NCBI GenBank assembly: GCA_963710175.1
Contig: CAVPZC010000002.1
Coordinates: forward strand, 620,001-684,000
Reading direction: 5' to 3'
Source of the DNA: Phormidesmis sp963710175
Lineage (GTDB): Bacteria > Cyanobacteriota > Cyanobacteriia > Phormidesmidales > Phormidesmidaceae
DNA length: 64,000 nucleotides
In this document: one piece after another, positions 8,654 to 16,706 of the stretch
Layout: each line of letters starts with the position of its first letter
Position numbering within the stretch: the first letter of the stretch is position 1
Notes under the pieces: model-generated
What the model saw: the letters and a program-made list of their open reading frames with translations, nothing else
What the model was told of the DNA's origin: nothing
Databases searched by the model: none
Position numbers and translations under genes: made by a program

Positions 8654-9553
8654 CTACTCAGCGGGTGGGGCAGCGGGGGCCTCAGTCGGACTGCTCTCAC
8701 TAGACGCCTCTGGCGCGGCTCCGGTCTTTTCGTCAATCAGCTGCTGCACGCCGTCTTTGTATTGGGTGGGTGTGAGAGCCAGCGCCTGCTCAAATAGAGT
8801 AGTGGCTTCAGCTGTATCGCCTTTTTCTTGGAGAACAAGGGCTTTGGCCAGCGTTGGACGAAAGTCGGGCTGAGTGGGTGAGGCGGCTTGGGCATCGGCG
8901 ATCGCCTCATCGTAAATGTTTAAAGCCTGATCGTAATTTTTCTGCTCAACATACACCTGACCAAGCAGCAGCTTCACCGAGAGCTTGTCAACGCTGCCGG
9001 GGGTGAGTTCGTTAGTCTGGTCAGCGGTAGCGAGCGTGTCTTGCAGCAGGCCAAGCGCGGCTTCTGATCGCTCCTGACTGATCAACAGCGCCACCAGACC
9101 TTCCAAAGCCGGAACACTGCCTGGCGTTTGAGTGAGTACGCGGCGATAGACCTGAGCGGCCCCTTCTAGATCGCCTAGCTGCTGTTTGGTTTGGGCAAGT
9201 GCGATCGCATACTCCGGCGTCTCAGGATTTAGATTGGCCAGCCGTTCCAGCGGTTCTACAGTACCCTCCAGATCGCCCAGGGCAATTTTGGCCTCGATAA
9301 TGCCAATCAGAGCTGTCTGGTTTTCAGGTTCCCGCTCCAGCACAGCCGTATAGCCATCAATCTGACCTTGGAGGGTCGCCTGGTCAGCAGTGGTTTGAGC
9401 TTGGGGAGTGTCCTGCCGAGTAGAGGAGCGACCGTTAAAGGCAAACAGTACAGGCACCGCTACAAAAGCCGCCACCGCTAAAATTAGCACCCCTCTTACT
9501 AGCCAGCTATCCCGCTTAAAAGTCACCGCATTCTCCCCAGAAAATCTATTCAT
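8654..9553 (-). CDS. Membrane-anchored TPR protein
   Basis: A 299-residue protein starting at the ATG at 9553 (a TTG one codon upstream is in frame). Residues about 16-40 form a single membrane anchor (GVLILAVAAFVAVPVLFAF), then a glutamine/threonine-rich linker, then five or so tetratricopeptide units from about residue 60 to 275 (for example NLNPETPEYAIALAQTKQQLGDLEGAAQVYRRVL and FDEAL-like ALTP repeats). The tail is Ala/Pro/Glu-rich. TPR proteins of this kind act as assembly scaffolds; several in cyanobacteria serve photosystem or pilus assembly, but nothing here chooses among them. It is read away from the 690-base non-coding region at 9.6-10.2 kb. Confidence 0.8.
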   Translation of the reverse strand: MNRFSGENAVTFKRDSWLVRGVLILAVAAFVAVPVLFAFNGRSSTRQDTPQAQTTADQATLQGQIDGYTAVLEREPENQTALIGIIEAKIALGDLEGTVEPLERLANLNPETPEYAIALAQTKQQLGDLEGAAQVYRRVLTQTPGSVPALEGLVALLISQERSEAALGLLQDTLATADQTNELTPGSVDKLSVKLLLGQVYVEQKNYDQALNIYDEAIADAQAASPTQPDFRPTLAKALVLQEKGDTAEATTLFEQALALTPTQYKDGVQQLIDEKTGAAPEASSESSPTEAPAAPPAE

Positions 9554-9683
9554 CAAAATAACTTGCTCATCCTAACCCTAACCTCTCCCTTTATCACCTG
9601 CCTGTTAACTTCATATAGCCTTGGCCACTTAGCTCACTGCGTCAATTGCTGCTGACACCGTTGTGTACTGCGGGTCAAGTGGC

Positions 9684-9738
9684 GAGCAAGCGTACGTAGC
9701 GCAGCCTTCTCTGCGAGTATGCATCCGTACGCTTGCTC
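9684..9738. repeat. Large palindrome with 13-base arms
   Basis: Arms GAGCAAGCGTACG (9684-9696) and CGTACGCTTGCTC (9726-9738) are perfectly complementary, and inside them CGCAG (9700-9704) pairs with CTGCG (9711-9715). The whole can fold into a 55-base hairpin. There is no T-tract, so it is more likely a dispersed palindromic repeat or a transcript-end structure than a classic terminator. Confidence 0.8.
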
Positions 9739-9837
9739 TGGCTTCACAAAAAGGCTTTACTATGGCTGCCCACTAGAGAAAGCAGAGTCTCAGTTAAAAA
9801 GGTACGGATTTGCTGCGGTATGAATGAACTATTAGTC

Positions 9838-10110
9838 ACCGGATTTCACCGGAGTATAAGGCGTTTACAGCTGCCCAGACCCGTTTTTTAAGGTTTTTTG
9901 ACGGGCAGGTGTTTTCTTTGCAACAAGAACCGTGAACTCTCAGGCTACAGGCTATTTGCCTGCGCTAGCCTGAGAGAGACAAATGACCCATCAGTATTAG
10001 GTAAGACGGCACTCCAAGGCCTCTCATTTTGATGCATGGAGACCGTATGTCATGGTTTACCAGCCTGCACACTCAGACCTCAATAGCCCAGGACTGAGCA
10101 ACCAGGCTTG
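9838..10110 (+). ncRNA. Candidate structured RNA or leader (four hairpins)
   Basis: Four stem-loops follow each other: CTGCCC/GGGCAG (9871-9876 with 9903-9908); CTCTCAGGCTA/TAGCCTGAGAG extended by CAGGC/GCCTG (9937-9976); GGTAA-GACGG with CCGT...TTACC enclosing CTCCA/TGGAG (10000-10061); and AGCCTG-ACTCAG with CTGAG-CAGGCT (10062-10108). Such dense pairing in a non-coding interval suggests a structured RNA, either free-standing or a 5' leader of the gene at 10248. The strand is inferred from that gene. It does not match the riboswitch consensus elements I know (TPP, cobalamin, glutamine, SAM), tmRNA or the Yfr1 core motif. Confidence 0.35.
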
Positions 10111-10247
10111 AGCGCAGGCAAGAAAGTAGCCCATGCCATAAATCAGATTTGGCGCTGATGTTAACCTAGTTTTTAGATGGCGTCGTTTCTCGATTCGTTG
10201 CTATCACCATCAGCGCCGCAGGTACAGTTTCAGGAGTTTGAGGATTG

Positions 10248-11384
10248 ATGAGTTCTGCCGCTAGTCGCCCCCCAAAATCAGCCAGCCAGCCCGTTAGCCA
10301 GCCAGCCAGCCAGCCAGTGGAGCCGACTGCCGCATCTGCCCAAAACGGCGCTGCCGTTGGTTCTTCCTCCGACCCTACAGATGGCCGAACGGTAGGTCAA
10401 TCAGATGAGCAAAAGGCCAAGTCAGCCAGTCGCCTGCGCCAGCCGCCGGCCCGTCCTCAGCTGATGGGGCCGCCGTCTCGTCCCCAGCCGCCAGCACCTC
10501 CCGAGCCCGAACCGATAGCCGCTGTGAGTGAGCCCGCAGCGCCCGCCGAGCCCCAGCGCATTGGCCCAATCTCTGCGCCCAGCGAGCGGATGCAGTACCG
10601 GGCGATCGGCCTGCTCAAAGGCAAATACGTCGCTTCAGAGGAGCAGTTTAACCGGGGCGATATCGCCGTAGAAGATGGCACCCTGATTGATGCGGTGCTG
10701 CTAGGCCGGGTCACGAGCCTGATTAAAAAGCATATCGACCTGGAGCAGGATCATCTCTGGGTGGTCTATCCGCGCACGCTCTACAAGGACGACGAGTCAC
10801 CCGCGCTGCATGTGCAGATCGTTGGGGTGTGGGAGCCCGAAACGCTGAATGCCGATGACGATGATGACGATGACAGCGCAGAGGATGAACCGACAGCAGC
10901 CGACCCCAAATATTTGTCTACTGCTGAGGCAGCAGAGCAGTGCGACATTTTTTCGATAAGGGGCGAGATCGCTAAATACGCTGAGGATAAGAACGAAATC
11001 ACTGTCAATATCGTTCAAAAAAGTAAGTCTGAAAATGTTAAGCCAAAGCGACCCTTTAAACTGCTGGTTTGCGGTCAGCTAAATGGCAGAGCAACCGGCT
11101 ACTTTTGGGATTTGCAGGTAGAGCGTCAGGCTGGCCAGCTGATGCTCAAGGAAGCCACTCAAATCGCTGTCGTCCCGCCAAAGAAAAAGTCGAAAGATGC
11201 CCGTGGTAAAGGTGGAAATCGCCGCCGTTCGGCTCCAGCCGGTAAGCCTCGCAGCGCTGGCGCACCTGCACCTAAGCCAGTGCCCAAGCCTAAATCTGCC
11301 GACAAGCCCGCTGACACTAAGCCAGTTGCCCAAACCGCTGATCAGACTGCTAGTCAACTGACAGAATCAAAGCCTATCGAGTAA
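10248..11384 (+). CDS. Conserved cyanobacterial protein with charged tails
   Basis: Start taken as the ATG at 10248, with CAGGAG about ten bases upstream; a TTG just before is less likely. Residues 1-115 are low-complexity (SQPA repeats, Pro/Ala-rich). The conserved core, about 118-310, begins MQYRAIGLLKGKYVASEEQFNRG, followed by DAVLLGRVTSLIKKHIDL and HLWVVYPRT; I know this pattern as a protein family widespread in cyanobacteria but without a defined function. The core is interrupted by an acidic run (seven consecutive Asp near residue 203). The tail is Lys/Arg/Pro-rich and could bind nucleic acid (inference). It lies directly downstream of the structured intergenic region. Confidence 0.75.
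   Translation: MSSAASRPPKSASQPVSQPASQPVEPTAASAQNGAAVGSSSDPTDGRTVGQSDEQKAKSASRLRQPPARPQLMGPPSRPQPPAPPEPEPIAAVSEPAAPAEPQRIGPISAPSERMQYRAIGLLKGKYVASEEQFNRGDIAVEDGTLIDAVLLGRVTSLIKKHIDLEQDHLWVVYPRTLYKDDESPALHVQIVGVWEPETLNADDDDDDDSAEDEPTAADPKYLSTAEAAEQCDIFSIRGEIAKYAEDKNEITVNIVQKSKSENVKPKRPFKLLVCGQLNGRATGYFWDLQVERQAGQLMLKEATQIAVVPPKKKSKDARGKGGNRRRSAPAGKPRSAGAPAPKPVPKPKSADKPADTKPVAQTADQTASQLTESKPIE
10278..10318. repeat. AGCC tetranucleotide repeat in coding sequence
   Basis: Runs of the 4-base unit CCAG/AGCC encode the SQPA/SQPV tail start of the gene at 10248. Since the unit is not a multiple of three, a gain or loss of one copy would shift the frame near the start of the gene. Confidence 0.75.
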
Positions 11385-11458
11385 TCTGCTGCTAAATACC
11401 GGAAAACTAGCCGCTATAGTGGGGTTTTGGGTTTGCAGTTTGATGGCGAATATGGGGC

Positions 11459-13189
11459 ATGAGTAAGCATCCCGTTGGCTTTATGAGCTACGTGCGCTTT
11501 GACGATGCGCATGAGAATGGCCGATTGAGCACATTTTGCGATCGCCTCATCGGGGAGGTGCGGATGCAGTCGGGCGATCGCAACTTCCACATTTTCCAAG
11601 ATCGCAACGACATCCACTGGGGCCAACAGTGGAAGCAGCGCCTGGAAGAATCTTTGGACGCGACCACGTTTCTCATTCCTATGATTACGCCGGGCTTTTT
11701 CAATAGCGCGCCCTGCCGCGCTGAAATGGAGCGTTTCTTAGCGCGTGAGCAGCAGCTTGGGCGCGGCGACCTGATTTTGCCCGTGTATTACGTCAACTGC
11801 TCTGTACTAAGTAATACCGCGAAGCTTGAGACCGATCCGCTGGCAAAAGTGATTGCGGCTCGCCAGCATATCGACTGGCGGGAGCTGCGCTTTGAGCCCT
11901 TTACCTCACCGCAGATAGGCAGGCTGCTGGCGAAAATGGCTACGCAAATCGTCGAAGCGATGGAGCGAAGTCAGCCGCAGCGTAACCCTGCGCCAACCCA
12001 GAAAGTGCCGATTAAAGAGCAACCTCAAGCAAGCTCGGCGAGTGTAGAAGCTCCTGCTCAGGCATCAAAGAACTCAGAGGCTTTCACTCCAAAGACCGAA
12101 CCCCCAACGCTGGTAGTCGATGCTTTTCATCGGGGCGACTACAATACTCTGAATGCCGCTGTAGCTGCGGCGAAACCAGGTGATCGGATACTGGTTCGAC
12201 CCGGCCTGTATAAAGAAGGCATTGTTATTGAGAAACCTATTGAAATCGTTGGCGACGGAGAACTCGGGGACGTGGTCATTGAGGCCAACGGAGAAAATGC
12301 AATTCTGTTTAAAGCAAGTATGGGACGCATTGCTAATTTAACGCTGCGTCAAACCGGTGGCGGCAATTGGTATTGCGTTGATATCGCACAAGGCCGTCTA
12401 GATCTTGAAGACTGTGATATCAGCAGTCAAAGCAATGCTTGCGTGGGCATACATAACGGAGCTGACCCTCGGCTGAGACGCAACCGCATTCACGATGGTA
12501 AGTCAGTTGGTGTTTATGTGTATGAGAACGGTCAGGGCGTCTTAGAAGACAACGACATCTTCGCTAATGCGCTGGCTGGCGTGGTCATCATGGAGGGAAG
12601 TAATCCTACCTTACGCCGCAACCGCGTCCACGATGGCAAACAAGTCGGCGTTCATGTGTATGAGAACGGTCAGGGCGTCTTAGAAGACAACGACATCTTC
12701 GCTAATGCGCTTTCGGGCGTTGAGATTAAGGAAGGGGGCAATCCTACCTTACGCCGCAACCGCATTCACGATGGCAAGTCAGCTGGCGTTTCGGTGGGGC
12801 AGAACGGCCAGGGCGTTTTGGAGGATAACGATGTCTTTGCTAATGAGCTTTCCAATGTACAGACTAAGGAAGGGGGCAATCCTACCTTACGCCGCAACCA
12901 GATTCACGATGGCAAAGAAAATGGCGTTTTGGTGTGGCAGAACGGCAAAGGAATATTAGAGGACAACGATATCTTCGCTAATGCGTTTTCGGGTGTGGAG
13001 ATTAGAGAGTGGGGTAATCCAACCTTACGCCGCAACCGCATTTCTAAAAACAGCTACCGAGCAATTTTTATTCATGATGGTGGCCAAGGTGTCTTTGAGG
13101 ATAATGACCTACGGAAGAACGCCAGAGGTGCATGGAATATCTCACCAGACTGTCAGGACAAAGTGACGCGGTCTGGCAACCAGGAATAG
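11459..13189 (+). CDS. TIR domain fused to a parallel beta-helix
   Basis: 576 residues in three parts. Residues 5-150 are a TIR fold: GFMSYVRFDDA (beta-A), the FQDRNDIHWGQQWKQRL box, TTFLIPMITPGFFNSAPC and the C-x-x-E motif (Cys86, Glu89) where TIR NADases keep the catalytic glutamate. Residues about 160-205 are a Pro/Gln/Ser linker. Residues about 208-576 form a right-handed beta-helix of the NosD/pectate-lyase type, opening with DYNTLNAAVAAAKPGDRILV and continuing as 23-residue coils (NPTLRRNRIHDGK / GQGVLEDNDIFANA). No signal peptide, so cytosolic. TIR domains in bacteria cleave NAD or make cyclic-ADP-ribose signals in defence; the helix may be a sensor or scaffold (inference). obgE lies convergent downstream. 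Confidence 0.85.
   Translation: MSKHPVGFMSYVRFDDAHENGRLSTFCDRLIGEVRMQSGDRNFHIFQDRNDIHWGQQWKQRLEESLDATTFLIPMITPGFFNSAPCRAEMERFLAREQQLGRGDLILPVYYVNCSVLSNTAKLETDPLAKVIAARQHIDWRELRFEPFTSPQIGRLLAKMATQIVEAMERSQPQRNPAPTQKVPIKEQPQASSASVEAPAQASKNSEAFTPKTEPPTLVVDAFHRGDYNTLNAAVAAAKPGDRILVRPGLYKEGIVIEKPIEIVGDGELGDVVIEANGENAILFKASMGRIANLTLRQTGGGNWYCVDIAQGRLDLEDCDISSQSNACVGIHNGADPRLRRNRIHDGKSVGVYVYENGQGVLEDNDIFANALAGVVIMEGSNPTLRRNRVHDGKQVGVHVYENGQGVLEDNDIFANALSGVEIKEGGNPTLRRNRIHDGKSAGVSVGQNGQGVLEDNDVFANELSNVQTKEGGNPTLRRNQIHDGKENGVLVWQNGKGILEDNDIFANAFSGVEIREWGNPTLRRNRISKNSYRAIFIHDGGQGVFEDNDLRKNARGAWNISPDCQDKVTRSGNQE
12464..13153. repeat. 138-base tandem repeats in the beta-helix
   Basis: Repeat units start at about 12464, 12602, 12740, 12878 and 13016, exactly 138 bases (46 codons, two beta-helix coils) apart. 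The three middle units are nearly identical at the DNA level around the AATCCTACCTTACGCCGC landmark, which points to recent duplication; the outer units have drifted. Confidence 0.9.
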
Positions 13190-13433
13190 AAGTGGTTCCA
13201 AGCAAGTTCGTTTGAAGCAAATACAGACGCATCGCAAGCGAGTGGAGGTCAGAGCGAAGGCCAATAGGAAACAGCAGCGCAGATAGCGGCGCATCCAGAG
13301 CTGTCTCCTACGGCGATTAGCGAAGGCTATCGATTCTATGGCAGACGCAGTCGCTGAAGATGCGATGGCACTGCGATTAGGGGGTGAGCCGCAGCTCGGT
13401 TGGCTTCAAATAGCAAGCAAGGGCTGATGGCAG

Positions 13434-14507
13434 CTATGTTACTGAGCGTAGAGATGGCGTATTGAATTCTATTAGGGCTTGGGCAGTGCGTTCTGCTTCA
13501 GCAGCGATCGCCTCATTCGTCTCATCGAGCAATTGCCAAATCGCCTGCAACAGCTCGTCGGTTCCCTGGCGGCTTACTGCCGAAATCCGAAAAACCTTTT
13601 CGCCAGTGATTGCAGAGAGCTGAGCTGCGATCGCATCAACTTCCTCATCGAGCAACGCATCGACTTTGTTGATTGCCAACAGCTGAGGGCGAGCGGGCAA
13701 CCCCTGACCGTAAGCCATCAGCTCCTGCTGAATAGTGCGATAGTCGGCGACCGGGTCCATCCCAACCCCATCTACCAAATGCAGCAGCAGCTTCGTGCGC
13801 TCAATGTGGCGGAGAAAATCGTGACCTAAGCCCTGCCCGGCATGAGCCCCTTCTATCAGGCCGGGAATATCTGCAAACAAAGTGCCGTCGCCCGTGGGCT
13901 TGCGCACCACGCCCAAGTTGGGTATCAGCGTGGTAAAAGGATAGTCGGCAATCTTCGGTTTGGCCGATGAGAGGGTAGAAATTAAGGTAGATTTCCCGGC
14001 ATTCGGCAGGCCGATGATGCCAACTTCGGCCAGTAGCTTAAGCTCTAGCTTGATGGGCCGGATAGCGCCGGGGGCACCGGGCTGCGATCGCTCAGGTGCC
14101 CGGTTGCGATTACTCAAGAAATGGCGATTCCCCAATCCGCCTTTACCGCCAGGGGCAATCACCAGCCGCTGTCCCGGCTCAGTCAGATCGCCCATTAGCT
14201 GATCTTTCTCTAAGTCGTATACCAGCGTGCCGCAAGGAACTTCAATCACCAGGTCTTCGCCATTGGCACCGGTTCTATTTTTGGGGCCGCCGCGCTCGCC
14301 ATCTTCAGCGCGAAAGCGATGGGCATAGCGAAAATCCAGCAGCGTTTGCAAATTGCTATCGGCCACCAGCACCACCGAACCGCCATTGCCCCCAGTGCCT
14401 CCTGAGGGGCCACCTGCTGGCACATATTTTTCCCGGCGAAAAGCAGTCAGACCGTCGCCGCCAGTGCCGCCTTCTACTTCTATTTCGGCCTGATCAATAA
14501 ACTGCAT
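13434..14507 (-). CDS. obgE: GTPase ObgE/CgtA
   Basis: A typical Obg protein of 357 residues. Residues 1-158 are the glycine-rich Obg fold (IEVEGGTGGDGLTAFRREKYV, then several GGxGG runs). The G domain follows with G1 GLPNAGKSTLIS, switch/G3 DIPGLIEGAHAGQGLGHDFL and G4 NKVD. The variable C-terminal OCT/TGS extension is absent, as in other cyanobacteria, and the protein ends shortly after the G domain. ObgE binds the large ribosomal subunit and links GTP/ppGpp status to ribosome maturation and growth. It converges on the TIR gene, with about 244 unremarkable bases between the two stops. Confidence 0.97.
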   Translation of the reverse strand: MQFIDQAEIEVEGGTGGDGLTAFRREKYVPAGGPSGGTGGNGGSVVLVADSNLQTLLDFRYAHRFRAEDGERGGPKNRTGANGEDLVIEVPCGTLVYDLEKDQLMGDLTEPGQRLVIAPGGKGGLGNRHFLSNRNRAPERSQPGAPGAIRPIKLELKLLAEVGIIGLPNAGKSTLISTLSSAKPKIADYPFTTLIPNLGVVRKPTGDGTLFADIPGLIEGAHAGQGLGHDFLRHIERTKLLLHLVDGVGMDPVADYRTIQQELMAYGQGLPARPQLLAINKVDALLDEEVDAIAAQLSAITGEKVFRISAVSRQGTDELLQAIWQLLDETNEAIAAEAERTAQALIEFNTPSLRSVT

Positions 14508-14989
14508 AAGTAGAGATCGCTAAACGTGCAGGTGCCCTTTAGTCATTAAAATGGGAGCCAGTAAACTATTGTAGCTTCTGGAGACTGGCCTCATCGCTCG
14601 CGTATGAAAAAGGAGTTAGCCACACTTAGCCGCCAACGCGAGATAGATATCACCAGAACTGTCCAATAACTTTGATATGCGCTGTTGTAGCTTAGATAAA
14701 GGCGAGGAGAGAAAGCGCTATCTGACTTGATCAATTTCCACTGAATCATTAGCGTAATACTACGAAAAGCCTTCAGCAGTAGCTCAGCTGTGGGCTGATG
14801 AGTAGCTCGTTTGGGGTTCCTAGCATACAGCTTAAGCAGCCCCTGTTGGTCAGCCTCCAAATGAGTGCAAACCGAAAATTCTAGCGGGCAGAAGAGCTAC
14901 AGCAAGAGAACCTACACAGAAAAGGGCCGTAGAATAGAAACTAAGACCCCTCGAATTTATTTTATTGATTGTTAAAGACACGAAAACGG
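14508..14989. other. Non-coding stretch with transposase remnant A
   Basis: The interval between obgE and the small cysteine-containing gene holds no intact gene. About 14600-14860 is the degenerate transposase tail described separately. The rest contains the obgE promoter region (14508-14590) and an AT-rich stretch at 14880-14989 in which I see nothing else. Confidence 0.7.
14600..14860 (-). mobile_element. Degenerate IS4-like transposase C-terminus, copy A
   Basis: Read on the minus strand, 14860-14730 encodes LLKLYARNPKRATHQPTAEL followed by LLKAFRSITLMI; after a frame disruption another frame gives PLSKLQQRISKLLDSSGDIY and a stop near 14625. This pattern (KAFRGITLTI ... PLSxLQQRIxxLL) is the end of a cyanobacterial IS4-type transposase, recalled from family knowledge. 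No terminal inverted repeats were found. Copy B at 21703-21905 is the same orientation and about 85 percent identical by eye over 14636-14792. Confidence 0.65.
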
Positions 14990-15193
14990 TTACTGGCTTT
15001 TCCCTTTTCCGGCTTCAGTAAGCTGCTCGACAACTTCAGATGGCGATAGAGCATTGCTACTAGCGCTTTCTGACGTGGTCGCTTTCTGGTTTTTCTGAGA
15101 AGTGCAGCATCCATCCTCCCAGACATCACCGGGCTTATGATTGCAAACTACTTCTTGCTCATCAGCTTTGGTTGCAGTCGCTTGATTATTCAT
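14990..15193 (-). CDS. Small cysteine/histidine-containing protein
   Basis: 67 residues. A central VVCNHKPGDVWEDGCC segment supplies three cysteines and a histidine that could bind a metal; the rest is polar and Ser/Glu-rich, with a C-terminal SPSEVVEQLTEAGKGKS. I do not recognise the family. No clear ribosome binding site precedes the ATG. It lies inside the accessory island just beyond transposase remnant A. It could be a real small protein or a chance frame; the skewed, coherent composition makes me lean slightly to real. Confidence 0.4.
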   Translation of the reverse strand: MNNQATATKADEQEVVCNHKPGDVWEDGCCTSQKNQKATTSESASSNALSPSEVVEQLTEAGKGKSQ

Positions 15194-15531
15194 TATGAAT
15201 GATTACCAAATGAGTACTGTGATATTGTAAGCCTAAAGCGGCAAAAAACGGTAATTTAAGGAATTTTAAGGAAATAAAAAACGCTTCAGATAGCTTCTGA
15301 AACGTTCTTAGATACAGCAAAGCGCGGATGCATTCGCACTTTGCTATGGCCTTTTGCGTTATGGAACAAGAGGTGTAGCCTTTCCTGGTGTAGTAAGCGA
15401 AGTGCGGAAAGCTATATATTGGCGACGCCTAAGATATGAAGCAGCCAACCCTGCTACTGCTACTGTTCTGCCCTTCAAAAGTTCAGCCGTTAGCCGTTGA
15501 GAGTATAAGCAGAGACTGAAAGCTCTAATTT
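15194..15531. other. Non-coding stretch rich in hairpins
   Basis: No gene is visible. It holds the minus-strand terminator at 15275-15306, a second dyad AGCAAAG/CTTTGCT at about 15316-15345, and a third, AGCCTTTCC/GGAAAGCT, at about 15374-15411. These look like short palindromic units rather than protein-coding sequence. Confidence 0.6.
15275..15306 (-). terminator. Intrinsic terminator after the antiporter-like gene
   Basis: On the minus strand AACGTTTCAG pairs with CTGAAGCGTT (one mismatch) around a seven-base loop and is followed directly by a run of six T. It lies about 225 bases downstream of the stop codon at 15532. Confidence 0.65.
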
Positions 15532-16578
15532 TTAAGCAGAAGCAAGCCGACGATCTAACCAGTAGTTGACAGTGGCATAGAAAACGGCGATCGCAACAAT
15601 AGCCGGTAACGTGATAGATAGCAGTTGAACATTCTCTAGCTGTAGTTCCAGTGCAATTGTTAGCAGAATTGCAGTCATGCCATTCTGATGTCCAAACATA
15701 ACCCGTAAAAGGTTTGCCTTAGAGTCTCTGATAAATAGGAGCGCTACCAGTGGCTGTGCAACAAAGAAGGTGGCCGCACCCAAAGCAACACCCGCTTGCA
15801 CTTTGAGCGGGACATCCGTTGCCAACGCGCCAATCACAAAAGAGCTGAACCCAAAAATCCAGTTGAGAATTTTTTCCTTAGTGCGAGCCGAAAAAGGATC
15901 TGCCATCAGACCCAGACTTGCCGGAAGCAAGAACCTGGCAGCGAGTCCGCTAGCGACACAAGTCGCTATCACCACCATCCGTCTTATCCTGTCTGTCTGC
16001 AAGAGGAAGAGCCGCCTTTGAACGTTTAGCAGCCAAACTAGCCCTAAGCAAACCGAGATTTCTAGCCCTAGCTCTGCTACATACCGTCCAATGTATTGGG
16101 TCTGCTCATTGAGCGATAGCGGAAGAAAGATATAAAAAGCGAAAAGTACAGTGATTGGATCATCGAAGCTAGACCAGCAGCGTAGGATTGTTCCTGACTT
16201 TTGACTAAAGCGTTTAGGATCAATGTTTTTAGCGGCTAAGATCGGGTCGATTTGAGCGATGACAGTAGCGCATAAGAATACAGCGACAGTACCCAGTGCT
16301 GGCATCAAAGCTGATAGTGCCAACCCTGGTAACAGTATCTTTAAGGGAACACCGATGAGCAACACCAGTGCGATCGCTCTTCCGTTCTTCAACAGTTCTG
16401 TAATCTCAATGTCAGAAACGTTCAGATACAACCCAACCGAAACTGCAAAATACATCGCAGTTGGCAGCAACGGGATGCTTTGAACCTGAAAATTCGGAAG
16501 AGCCAAGTTCAAGAGGAGGGCTGAGCTAAACCCTACCCCTCCAATAACCAAAGGCAAAAATGCAGATTGGAGTTTCAT
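15532..16578 (-). CDS. Cation/proton antiporter-like membrane protein
   Basis: Start taken at the ATG at 16578 (MKLQSAFLPLVIGGVGF); the frame extends 12 residues further to 16614. The 348-residue protein has about ten hydrophobic helices and the general order of CPA-superfamily (NhaP/KefB-type) sodium/proton exchangers, including an acidic motif SSFDDPITVLFAFY where these transporters keep ion-binding aspartates, and a C-terminal MTAILLTIALELQLE. The large cytosolic tail of NhaP-type proteins is missing. Substrate is unknown. It is the only other large gene on the minus strand beside the NACHT gene in the island and lies 129 bases downstream of it. Confidence 0.6.
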   Translation of the reverse strand: MKLQSAFLPLVIGGVGFSSALLLNLALPNFQVQSIPLLPTAMYFAVSVGLYLNVSDIEITELLKNGRAIALVLLIGVPLKILLPGLALSALMPALGTVAVFLCATVIAQIDPILAAKNIDPKRFSQKSGTILRCWSSFDDPITVLFAFYIFLPLSLNEQTQYIGRYVAELGLEISVCLGLVWLLNVQRRLFLLQTDRIRRMVVIATCVASGLAARFLLPASLGLMADPFSARTKEKILNWIFGFSSFVIGALATDVPLKVQAGVALGAATFFVAQPLVALLFIRDSKANLLRVMFGHQNGMTAILLTIALELQLENVQLLSITLPAIVAIAVFYATVNYWLDRRLASA

Positions 16579-16706
16579 ACTAACAGCACAAATATAACTG
16601 GAACCGCTATGCATCTGTGACGATTTGGTACAACTTCTGTTGTGGTAGCGCTCCGTAAGCGTGATCAGGATCGGATAGTTAGCATAAATCTTCTTACAGA
16701 AGAGCC

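Larger units (their letters stand above)
9557..10247. other. 690-base non-coding stretch with palindrome and hairpins
   Basis: No convincing coding frame lies between the divergent TPR gene and the gene at 10248. The stretch holds a long palindrome (9684-9738) and four hairpins in a row (9871-10108), listed separately. It must also contain promoters for both flanking genes; I cannot place them with confidence. Confidence 0.7.

Noticed and set aside
9838..10110. tmRNA, Yfr1 or known riboswitch at 9.8-10.1 kb
   Set aside because: No tRNA-like ends or tag codons, no ACUCCUCACAC core, and no TPP/cobalamin/glutamine consensus boxes were found.
12464..13153. Regular repeats that could suggest a CRISPR array
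   Set aside because: The period is 138 bases with no spacers, and the units encode beta-helix coils in frame.
14591..14860. A full small gene at 14591-14860
   Set aside because: The frame crosses a point where the transposase similarity changes frame, and copy B has stops there; it is a remnant.
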